A DNA stretch of 64,000 nt from Macrostomum hystrix (Eukaryota; Platyhelminthes; Macrostomidae). Location of the stretch: assembly GCA_950097015.1 (NCBI GenBank), contig CATNEN010000001.1, forward strand, positions 25,557,501-25,621,500, read 5' to 3'. Shown one piece after another: positions 43,591 to 53,231 of the stretch. Made by a program: the position numbers and the translations under genes. Position 1 is the first letter of the stretch; each line of letters starts with the position of its first letter. Below the pieces are notes generated by a model. That model searched no databases and had not been told where the DNA came from. It saw only the letters and a list, made by a program, of their open reading frames with translations.

Positions 43591-44174
43591 AGGAAATTGC
43601 AAAAATGGTTTCTTTAGTCCTAGAAATTGAAGGGTTAATGAAATTAAGTTGGATGAACATTTTCAGAAAACAAATACTTTTGTGCGAGGGCAATCTGTAC
43701 ATTCCCTGAATCCAAGACCGAGCCATACATTTTAGCATCCGTTCCTTCCAGCAACACAATTAAAGGCGCTACAAAATTTGCTAGCAGCAAAAATTATGAA
43801 AACTCATGAAATGTATAAAAGAATAAAATAGTTTTCTCACCTAACTTACTAATATACTTTTTTGTTTAAGCTTTTTAAGTTTAAAATTGCATGAAATGGG
43901 CTGAACAAAGTTACAATCTCGATACAAAACTCGATAGCTTTTGATATTATAGCTTGTGGCAGTGCATTAATAGTGTATCTTTCTTTCTCAGTTAATGCAC
44001 CCTCTTTGAAACGTTAACTTGCTTTCCTATTGCTTGCCTTCCTGTTCCTATCCAATTGCTTAAATTGCTTGGCTTGATCCAAGCTATAATTTTATGACTT
44101 TAAGGTCCTTAATTTCAAGACCTATTGTCCATATGGCTTTATACTAACTTAGGCCTATTTGAATTTACAAGTGC

Positions 44175-46130
44175 ATGCTTTTTTGTAAAATATGTAATTT
44201 TTCATGTCCCAATGTTTTAGCATGTATTAGCCATGTTAAGAAATACCACTCTTTTGGTCAGTCTTCTTTTGTATGCCCAGTAAAAGATTGCTTTCATTGC
44301 TGTAGTAGGGTAATGTATCATCAACCGAACAGTGTATCTTCAAAACCGAACAAGAATTTTGACTTCTTCCTTGGTCTCGTGTAAGACAGAAACAAGCTAT
44401 CGTGTTTCACAGAGCAACTAATTTCCAAGTTGAAGAAATTATCTACAAGCTGAGGCATGATGTGCAATGAAGCATTAAGAGGAAAGAAAGATATTGATGT
44501 TCCAGTAGAAATTTTTATTGCAAAAGCATACTTTTTAACAACATTTTTCAGTATGTACTTAAGACGAAGATTGTATGTGGTTGCTTGCCAATTAAATGAC
44601 CATAAATGTAGTTATTTATAGAGCATGAAAAATGCTTTCGAATTACATAATTCATGATAGTTCACTCCTTAACATTAAGATTAAACCACTCACTCAAATT
44701 GTAAAACCAAACATCAAATTCTCTGTTTTGTTTGAAGATACATGAAAATCATTGTTCAGTTTTAGATAAAAAGCAGGAATACCTTTTTTCTATTTGATAA
44801 AATAGCAAAAGCAGATAATTTTTAGAAAGATGTAACTGTTTTCAATAAATTGGCTTTTGATTTATCATCATATCTTAAATAGAAAATCTGTAGCTTAGGT
44901 TTGAAGTTAAAAAAATACACATTCTTGTTTGGTTGATGATACATTGCCCTACTATAGAGGCACTTAGGCAGCATGCTCGTAGGAAGCACTTAAAATTAAA
45001 TATTCCTTCTACTAGTACTAATGTCAATGAGGAAAGAGAAGACCCTAGTGAATCAGGTGAAGCAAATAATTCTGACCATCCTATTCATTTGCTGAATACT
45101 ATAATAGATGAAAATAGAAATAGGCCTAGTCAAATTCAAAAAGACCAAACTAGTGAGATATGTAGAGAAAACTTAAGAGTCCAGTTGGCAGAAAGTTTTG
45201 TACATTTTTATATAAAAACTAAAGATTTCTTATTGGTTCCAAAGTATAAAGCTATGCAAATAGGACAGTTAGTAAAAGAGTTATTATCTGATTTTGCAAA
45301 TAGTTATTTGCAACTTTTTAAACTATTTGAATGAACATTTTCCATCCTTAGCCTCACATAGAAGCCTTGAAGTATTAAATATTGAAGAAATGATAGACAT
45401 AAGTATTGAGCATTTATTAAGTGATAGAAAATTATTAGAAATTCTTCTAAATCAATATAATTTAGTTCAGCCTATTGAATTTGTTGATTCTAATTTAAAG
45501 GTCAAGTTTCAATATGTGTCTATTAAGGAAACTATTGAAAGTATATCAAATAATGAATATATTTTAGATTGTTTACTATTGCGACCAAATCAAAATAACA
45601 ATCCATTCTTTAAGTCTTCATATTATTTAAACTATATTTTACCATTATCTAATCATGCAATTTATTTAAAATTATATTCTGATGAAATAGAAGTTTGCAA
45701 TCCTATTGGTTCAGCAAAGACTAAGCATAAATTGTATGTTATTTATTTTACTATTCTTAATATTCCTGAATCTTGGAATTCATCAACTAGTCTCTGTTTC
45801 CTAAATTTAGTTTGTGCTGACAATATGGTCAAAAAGGCAGGTATTAACTTTTTTAGCACCATTGGTTAAGGAATTAAATGATTTATACTTAAATGAAGTA
45901 AAAATTAGCTTAACTATCAAGTTACCTGTCATTGCATGCTTTTTTACTGGAGATAATTTGTCAATGCATGGTCTATTAGGTTTACAAAAATGTTTTTCAG
46001 GTGGCTATATATGTAAATATTGTCTTAAAAATATAATCAATTATGTGAAGTAAATTTGGAAGACTTGGGCTGCTTATTTAAATTTGATATGCGAACTCAT
46101 TTATCAATTATTGCAGCATCTGCCTAAGCT
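44175..46130 (+). pseudogene. Transposase of the CMC-like element, decayed
   Basis: The N-terminal part has a C2H2-like finger (CKICNFSCPNVLACISH...) and the start of a second (CPVKDCFHCC), finished after the MITE by ALRQHARRKH. Later come NPIGSAKTKHKLYVIYFTIL, FLAPLVKELNDLY, FFTGDNLSMHGLLG and YICKYC. This order matches the central part of animal CACTA/EnSpm-type transposases. Lesions: the 648-bp MITE, a frame change near 45300-45330, a T6 run at 45849-45854 that shifts frame, and another shift near 46020-46035. The C-terminal portion of the protein is not seen. It should be inactive. Confidence 0.6.
44305..44952. mobile_element. 648-bp MITE (TA target site, Tc1/mariner-like)
   Basis: Terminal inverted repeats starting GTAGGGTAATGTATCATCAA (left) and the complement of TTGATGATACATTGCCCTAC (right), one mismatch in the first 20. 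They are flanked by TA at 44303-44304 and 44953-44954. No transposase ORF. A TA duplication and small size suit a Tc1/mariner-type non-autonomous element. Removing it with one TA restores the transposase frame exactly. Confidence 0.85.
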
Positions 46131-47404
46131 GGAAGCTTTTCTTGAAGCTATTGAAGTCCTCGCGTGCCTACGCAAGCGATGTGCAGTGTCTAGAAAGCCG
46201 GCTGCCTTGCTAGTTGATAGTTTTCGTTAGTTGACTGTTCATGTGACTCCGATGAAGATCCTCATTTGCCTGGCCTCGTCTCTTGACCACACTAAACCTA
46301 CAGATGCTCAGTTGCTGGGCCAGCACCCCCTCCCATATTATTTCAGGTACACCTTATAACGAATATAGTGCAGGACTCCACCCAACTGGGGTCTATCCCA
46401 TGGCTTACGCCTGCGTCTATCCCTTATTCTATTTCTAGCTAAATGTCCAGCCAGTCACTCTACAGATTAACTGGGCCTGCATGCCTCCCTTCTCCCTTCT
46501 TGCAGATGCGACCTGCTCTCAAAGCGTGCTGTTTTCTCTTTCCCTTCTGTTTCATTGCCCTACTCTTATATTATAAATTCTTGTGCGATGTTTAACATAG
46601 GTCAACATAAAGTAAGTTCGTTTTTATGTTATGTTCTTAATACTGCTATTTTTCAGAAGAGGGGACATTTGTAATAGTTATTGTAATACGCATTTTTTAT
46701 TTTTTACTTCGAGTTTTATATTTTTTGCAATGTAAGTCGGTTGTGTACATTACAATATTGTGTTAAATATTGCCCCAGGTATACATAATGCCACGAGTAA
46801 GTATTTTCTGCCAATATGGATTATTAAACCGGGTATTGTAAACCTGGAATTTCAGTTTAAAAATTGCGCGGACACCCCGTAGTTGTCTCAAAATTTGTGT
46901 ATTTTCAAATTCGTTTTTTCAACCCTTGTTGTGCTTCATTGACTTATTATTTTTCAATGTTTGCTCTTTCGCGTTTAAGAAACTAGCAATTTCCTCTTTA
47001 TTTCTTTCCAGTTTGATCGAAATGGACCATTAGTCATGCGTTGCTCATCAATGAAAAAAATTGATGTTCAACCCTTTTGCTTTATTTACTACCAAGTTTG
47101 CCATGTAATTTCCTTTTTCCGTTATTCATGTATTACATAATCGGCTTTGTCATTAATATTTGATTCAGTAAATCTCCAATCTAAACATGCATGGTAATAA
47201 TGCTTGATAAAAAATACATTTTTATTTTTATCCATCTTTATGGAAACTATCGTTCTATGCAATGCACATCAGTTTAATGAACATCTTATAGCTTCACTGG
47301 AATCAGGATCTTGCATGGTTTTTTTTAAACGGGTATTTTCCACTGAGGCATGTCAGCTATATAGGGCCACGCTCAGGCAGAAAAATGCGACATCTGTGCC
47401 TATT
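46131..47404. other. Right internal part of the CMC-like element
   Basis: AT-rich sequence with no ORF that I can tie to the transposase. A short 80-codon frame at 47204 is not recognised. Confidence 0.5.
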
Positions 47405-47615
47405 GTGGACCTATACTTTCGGACCTTCCATACATTTGGACCTTAACGGTCCCTATATATGTACGGTGCGGACCTTCTCATACGGACCTTTAGCGGACCT
47501 TTATACGGTCCTCTACTTTCGGACCTTATGTGCATTCGGACCTGAAGGTCCCTATATGTGTACGGTGCGGACCTCCTCATTCGGACCCTCGGTGGACCTT
47601 TTTTCGGACCTTTAT
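47405..47615. repeat. Right subterminal GGACC repeats of the CMC element
   Basis: More than fifteen GGACC/GGTCC words in about 210 bp, arranged as a roughly 95-bp tandem duplication that shares TGTACGGTGCGGACC. Confidence 0.7.
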
Positions 47616-48218
47616 GCATAACAGTGTACAGCAAGCGGAGAACTTTTAAACGAGTGGCGCCGCCACTGCCGCAGCAGCAGCAGCAGACACTCCAGCTGCC
47701 ACTGTCGCTTCACCCGGAGCTGCTCCGACATCAGCTCCAACAGCTGCATCAGCAGCACCAGCTGGCCATCTCTGCTGCCGGAGCCAGCGCCGCAGCCGCT
47801 GCTGCTGCGGCCGTTGCTGGAGCTGGCTTTCGACTGAGCCGATGCGGCAGAGACATCGAAGACGCTCAGCAGCAGCAGCAGCTGGATCAGCTGGTCTGCG
47901 TTCGCTGCGGCGAGTCATTTGAACAGCTGGAGTCCCTGCTGGAGCATCAGGAGACCGCCTGCGCCGGCCTGAGCACCACTGCCGCGGCTGCCGTAGAAGC
48001 GGCGGCTGCGGCCGTCAAGCTGGAGGTGCGGGCAGCTGACAGCCTTGGCAGAGTTTAGTGGATGCGGCTCAACATTTTCTATGCGTAATATACTACTGCC
48101 CTTCTCTATGATGCCATTTCAATACATCAATGGGCTGCAGATGGGATTCGAATACAACCTTTGAATGCTTCTGTGACTGGGAATCAGGATTCTTCGAATC
48201 ATGGGAATCTGACGACAG

Positions 48219-48425
48219 GGGATTCTGTGAATCATGGGGATTGGGGAAAGATTGGATTCTGTGAATCATGGGGATTGGGGAAAGATGGGATTCTGTGAAT
48301 CATTGGGATTGGGGAAAGATGGGATTCTGTGAATCATGGGGATTGGGGAAAGATGGGATTCTGTGAATCATTGGGATTGGGGAAAGATTGGATTCTGTGA
48401 ATCATGGGGATTGGGGAAAGATGAA
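48219..48425. repeat. 34-bp minisatellite
   Basis: About six copies containing GATTCTGTGAATCATGGGG and GATTGGGGAAAGATGG. Units vary between ATCATGGGG and ATCATTGGG. Confidence 0.92.
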
Positions 48426-48664
48426 CTTTTCTTATATCTTTTCATCCCGCCCGCAGTCCAGTAGGACATGAGTTTAAACAATAAACAATTTCAAATTTAG
48501 ATTCTGAAGACTTATATTGTTTAGCCAAGTGACACACCCGCCAATTACAATTTACTGCACAGTGAATACACTTTGAATTGCTTAAAAATTGTTGTGCTTC
48601 AAATGGCAGAAAAATCTGTACATCAATACTTGTGAGTAGTATGTGATATGCTAATATATTCATT

Positions 48665-48726
48665 GTTGCCCTGGCAACCAAATTTGCAAAGCTGCTCCAA
48701 TCACAGACAGCAATCACGCATATAAA
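48665..48726 (+). promoter_or_regulatory. Putative promoter: X-box, CCAAT, TATA
   Basis: Ordered on the plus strand are GTTGCCCTGGCAAC (48665-48678, perfect RFX X-box type), CCAAT (48697-48701) and TATAAA (48721-48726). Spacing is compatible with a core promoter starting transcription near 48750, straight into a pyrimidine-rich minisatellite. No clear downstream gene was identified, so function is uncertain. Confidence 0.4.
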
Positions 48727-48776
48727 CTATTTGTGATTATTGTGTTCTAGTCTTCTGTCTGATCTATTTTTAGATT

Positions 48777-49378
48777 TATCTCATGTTTTTTTGTCACTCT
48801 CTCATATCTTCTGTCACCCTCTCATATCTTCTGTCACTCTCTCATGTCTTTTGTCACTCTCTCATATCTTCTGTCACTCTCTCATATCTTCTGTCACTCT
48901 CTCATATCTTCTGTCACTCTCTCATATCTTTTATCACTCTCTCATGTCTTCTGTCACTCTCTCATGTCTTCTGTCACTCTCTCATATCTTTTGTCACTCT
49001 CTCATATCTTCTGTCACTCTCTAATTTCTTCTGTCACTCTCTCATATCTTCTGTCACTCTCTAATTTCTTCTGTCACTCTCTCATGTCTTCTATCACCCT
49101 CTCATGTCTTCTGTCACTCTCTCATATCTTCTGTCACTCTCTCATATCTTCTGTCACTCTCTCATATCTTCTGTCACTCTCTAATTTCTTCTGTCACTCT
49201 CTCATATCTTCTGTCACTCTCTCATATCTTCTGTCACTCTCTCATATCTTCTGTCACTCTCTCATATCTTCTGTGACTCTCATATCTTCTGTCACTCTCT
49301 CATATCTTCTGTCAGTCTCTCATATCTTCTGTCACTCTCTCATATCTTCTGTCACTCTCTCATATCTTCTGTCACTCC
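48777..49378. repeat. 20-bp minisatellite (CATATCTTCTGTCACTCTCT)
   Basis: About 30 units, pyrimidine-rich on the plus strand. Main variants are CATGTC, TAATTTC and TTTTGTC. One unit near 49275 is 2 bp short. Confidence 0.95.
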
Positions 49379-49870
49379 CATCGACTTATCCCTTCAGCAA
49401 ACACATTGGCAATGAATTAACAGCTCAACAACATAACATAGACGGTGGCAGTGCCAGAGCATTCGGCTGCGTCTTCAGCAACGGTGGAGGAGTCAGGAAG
49501 TGACAAATTTCAATGCGCGATGCACACTACTCGAACGCTTGGTTGTCAGTAGTATCAAACGCATTCGCAGTGCAGAAACGAGACCAGACTCACCGCTGCT
49601 CCATTTCTAGTGAGCACAGACAGGCTGGATTTCACTCCAATGCTGGAGAATTCTCCGAATGGCGACACTGCTCCAGCTGATGAAGCTAGAGAGTCTGTGC
49701 ATAACATGGTTGCGAATTTCATTTCTGAAGGAATTTCATTGATTAGTTTTACCACTTCGGAAAACCAATTAAGTCGACAATCCTTACCATTTAGAGATCT
49801 TCAGCTCAGTGCACCCAAGCTGCAATAAATCTGATGTAACCGGGGGATGGAACAATGCGAGCGCTGGAAA
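49379..49870. other. Spacer with small unrecognised ORF
   Basis: A 72-codon frame at 49610-49828 (begins MSTDRLDFTPMLENSPNG) is the only ORF of note. It has no recognised domain and no obvious splice context. It may be a gene fragment. Confidence 0.3.
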
Positions 49871-49875
49871 TCCCA

Positions 49876-50581
49876 CGGGCTGATCCCAAGGTGGAAGGGG
49901 ATCAGTCAGGCCTTACTCCCCAGTGGCACCCGCCCTAGTGATCGGTTGGTAGTTGCATGGTTTGTGGTCCGATTGCTCCGATTGATGGGCTTTTCGAGGG
50001 AAAATTAAAGGCGGTGACTCAACGAGTAACGTGATTTTATAACCCAGACTGGCCCCTGACTTACAATTCTATGGGGAAAACTGGCAGATAATGCCAGTGA
50101 TCAAAAGAGTAAAATTACACTCCAAGGCCTTGGAGTGTAATTTTAAGTATAGATACTTCAAAATTCAAATGTTAGGGAAAATAAATTTTCGCTGCACAAT
50201 CTACTCAGATGTAACTTACCATTAATGATTTTACTTCGGTTGAAACATTATTTTATTTCTTAATTCGCATTTAAAATATGTCGTGCAGAATAGAACTGGG
50301 AACTGAAAACCCGGTCACGTTTCTCAGTCTAATCAGGTTGGATGGATTCGAACTAAGATTTTGAAATCGTTACTGAGTTTCCAGGGTTCGAAACAGTATA
50401 ACTCTTTAGAGTAGTAGAACGATAAAATGCGTACTAGAAATAGTAATTAATGAGTGAGTACTATCATGAAGTTTTTTTAAAACTAATAAGGAATCGATTG
50501 CAATCGTATATCACAGAAACGAATCCTATAGAATGAACTTTTTTCTTTGAACTTCGGCGTGGCTGTAAGAAAGCCTAACTG
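49876..50581. repeat. Dispersed repeat, copy 2 (empty site for the LTR element)
   Basis: Counterpart of 4106-4734. At 50561-50581 it reads GGCTGTAAGAAAGCCTAACT with no insertion, which is the pre-insertion sequence at the LTR element's target. It also has extra internal segments relative to copy 1. Confidence 0.85.
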
Positions 50582-51985
50582 CAGTTCAGGAATTGGCGCT
50601 GTTTAGGCTCAACTTCTTTTTCGGCGGCAGACTGAAAAGGGCAGGTCTACCGCTCACTCGCTTAAAGACTTGCTAAACCCTAGGGATAAAGTGCCTTTAA
50701 TTTACAGCTACTCAATAAAATTATAGGCCCTTTTTGTAATTTGCTCAATGCTCAATAAAAATGTTTTTTTGTGTTTGTCACGATGTCTAATACACACCAA
50801 ATATTGCCTTGTATTTTTCCTTAACTTCTTTAAAGTTAGAATTTGAGAGTCTTGACATTCAAGTAAGAGTTTGATTGAGGAGTTGAAATAAGGTTTGGAG
50901 CCAGGGGGCTTGGGGCACAGGGACAGGGAGATTATGATACAGTAGAAAATTTCAATTTTCTGAAATGTAGCAATTTTTTTTCTTTAAAAAAACTCTAAAA
51001 TTTAAATCTGGGATACAGTTTAATTTTTCAAAGAAAATAATCTGAGAGTGATTGTAAAGCTATAGTCAGATATATAGTCAGTTCAGTTAGATATTGAAAT
51101 AAATAGGCCTATTTATTTAATCAGCTATATTATGTCTAATTTCTGAATCGGCGATTTTCCTCTTTCGTTCCTTAAATTATTTTTTCGACAGAAACAAGTT
51201 GTGACTACTGAGTAATGTCAGAAAACGACAGTAATGGGATGCTGGGACTTAAATTTTTCTCGGAAAGTTGGATGGAGTTGTTTCCTTAATATTTAACAAT
51301 AAAATTTAACAAGTGAAGACTCAATGCGATAAGTCAAAGCTCATGCGAGAGTGGGAAGGGGAGCAAGGAGCGAGTGCAAGCTGCTGCCTCCGCCACGAAC
51401 CGAGTAGGTGAGTAGTGCCATAGACATGTCTCAGCAGCAACCCCATGTCCTTTCCACTACTGCCACATCATTTTTTCAATAGGCACAATTTCAAATGCTG
51501 CCACGTCACTTTTTCGCGTCTACGCACCGATTCAAATCGAAAAAATAATTTAACGAACGTTAAATATAAATTTAACGTTAAAAATAAGATGAGGAACTCC
51601 ATCTTATTAAATGTTTGTTAGTAAATTTCAGTACTTACACTTTGAGTACACTCAGTTTAAAACACTATATGCACCTACAAATAACCACCTAATTTAGTAA
51701 GTTAATATATTTCTTAGTATTGCAATATATCCAGTTCTATATTCTAAATTGTGTGTAGTTTGTCTTTGTTGACCTAATCTAGTAGACAAGAAAAATAAAT
51801 AGCTAAGGTGTCAAACCATTGCTGACTGACTTTCAACATCCTTAAGTTAATATTATCAGGCACATTATAATTATATGTTATATTGCATAGTTTCAACAGT
51901 TAACACTTGAGTTATAATGTAGTTGACCCAGTCTAGTTAGCTATGGAAGTTGTCATAAGTCTATGACAGTTCTGACAGGTCTGAC
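50582..51985. other. Unassigned AT-rich spacer
   Basis: No gene recognised. A stretch around 51835-51900 (TTAAGTTAATATTATC and GGCACATTATA) is a diverged relative of 11805-11850 and 58085-58130, so part of this spacer descends from the same repeat that flanks genes A and C. Confidence 0.45.
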
Positions 51986-52432
51986 TAGTGCCCTGCAGCC
52001 CTGCAGTTCTGACTAGAGCCCTGCAGTTCTGACTAGAGCCTTGCAGTTCTGACTAGAGCCCTGCAGTTCTGACTAGAGCCCTGCAGTTCTGACTAGAGCC
52101 CTGCAGTTCTGACTAGAGCCCTGCAGTTCTGACTAGAGCCTTGCAGTTCTGACTAGAGCCCTGCAGTTCTGACTAGAGCCCTGCAGTTCTGACTAGAGCC
52201 CTGCAGTTCTGACTAGAGCCCTGCAGTTCTGACTAGAGCCCTGCAGTTCTGACTAGAGCCCTGCAGTTCTGACTAGAGCCTTACAGTTCTGACTAGAGCC
52301 CTGCAGTTCTGACTAGAGCCCTGCAGTTCTGACTAAAGCCCTGCAGTTCTGACTAGAGCCCTGCAGTTCTGACTAGAGCCCTGCAGTTCTGACTAGAGCC
52401 CTGCAGTTCTGACTAGTGCCCAGCAGCCCTGC
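51986..52432. repeat. 20-bp minisatellite (CTGCAGTTCTGACTAGAGCC)
   Basis: About 22 copies, very homogeneous, with single-base variants (CTTGCAG, CTTACAG, CTAAAGCC). Confidence 0.95.
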
Positions 52433-52696
52433 AATAATTAAAAAAATATGTTGTTGTCACCCCTGGGCCAGGAAGAATTATGTTGGCGTCCTTCTGTCAT
52501 GATTTATCCCACCACTTACAATTCCTGGCTGAACCCTAGCCCTTTAAAAATGGGAGTAATTATTTCTACTAGGCATCCAGCATCTTTATTTTGAATCATC
52601 ATTAAAAGAAATGTATTGCTTATTTTCAATGATTCTACTACTATAACGTTCAGAATATAAAATTAGTTTTTTTTAATTATGTTAATATATTCAGCA

Positions 52697-53012
52697 CAAT
52701 TCATCACACATCACATTTCTCACCTACCCTAAAACACTGTACATCATTGAGCCAATCAGAACTCATCACACATCACATTTCTCACCTACCCTAGAACACT
52801 GTACATCGTTGAGCCAATCAGAACTCATCACACATCACATTTCTCACCTACCCTAGAACACTGTACATCGTTGAGCCAATCAGAACTCATCACACTTCAC
52901 ATTTCTCACCTACCCTAGAACACTGTACATCATTGAGCCAATCAGAACTTATCACACATCACATTTCTCACCTACCCTAGAACACTGTACATCAGTGAGC
53001 CAATCAGAGCGT
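52697..53012. repeat. 62-bp minisatellite
   Basis: About five copies containing CACATTTCTCACCTACCCTA, GAACACTGTACATC and GAGCCAATCAGAACTCATCA. The CCAATCAG core also recurs in introns of the ankyrin-kinase genes. Confidence 0.92.
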
Positions 53013-53231
53013 GGCTTTGCTGATTGGTTGTCCATGGTCAAGACTAGGCCAGTTACCTAGATATAATTATGACAATACAGATGTAGTCAACATAACTAAC
53101 TAGTTAACCAAATAATCATTATTTACCTTCTGGTATAGTTAATTGTAGATCATTTGGTATTGGTGTTGTATTTAATTTGGGAATATGTGACCTAATGAGA
53201 CACAATGGTCAAGCATTCTTGAGATTTAGAT

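Larger units (their letters stand above)
43517..47626 (+). mobile_element. CMC/EnSpm (CACTA-like) DNA transposon, non-autonomous now
   Basis: Element of 4,110 bp with inverted termini CACTGTTATGCA... and ...GCATAACAGTG, and a TA target duplication at 43515-43516 and 47627-47628. CACTG-type ends with 2-3 bp duplications suit the CMC superfamily. Subterminal regions are packed with GGTCC/GGACC words. Inside is a decayed transposase gene (44175-46130). The insert splits a codon of the ZFPM-like gene: removing it with one TA gives an uninterrupted frame across the seam. AT-rich composition contrasts with the GC-rich host exon. Confidence 0.8.
41696..48058 (+). pseudogene. ZFPM/FOG (u-shaped)-like zinc-finger gene, disrupted
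   Basis: Coding segments are about 41696-42350, then a 94-bp GT-AG intron, 42445-43516, and 47629-48058 beyond a transposon. In order it encodes a C2H2 finger (CARCGLYFTSAWMLRTHRQFH), CtBP-motif-like ALDLTLP, two C-x2-C-x12-H-x4-C fingers (CKDCKIGFFNYNNYVVH..., CPYCQIRFHSPSTLTAH...), a C2H2 finger (CSICGYIGQTERGMKMH), poly-Q stretches and a last CCHC finger (CVRCGESFEQLESLLEH...). The mixture of CCHC and C2H2 fingers with a CtBP-like motif is typical of Friend-of-GATA cofactors, which bind GATA factors and recruit CtBP. Breaks: in-frame TAG at 41842 and 43404, a frameshift between about 43085 and 43200, and the 4.1-kb insertion at 43517. The upstream exon or exons are not identified. It is probably a pseudogene, though sequence error or an unrecognised intron could explain the frameshift. 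Confidence 0.6.

Noticed and set aside
48740-49503. Plus-strand LSHIFCHSLISSVTL ORFs as a membrane protein
   Set aside because: They are the 20-bp pyrimidine minisatellite (three units equal 60 bp); the hydrophobic look is a consequence of T/C richness.
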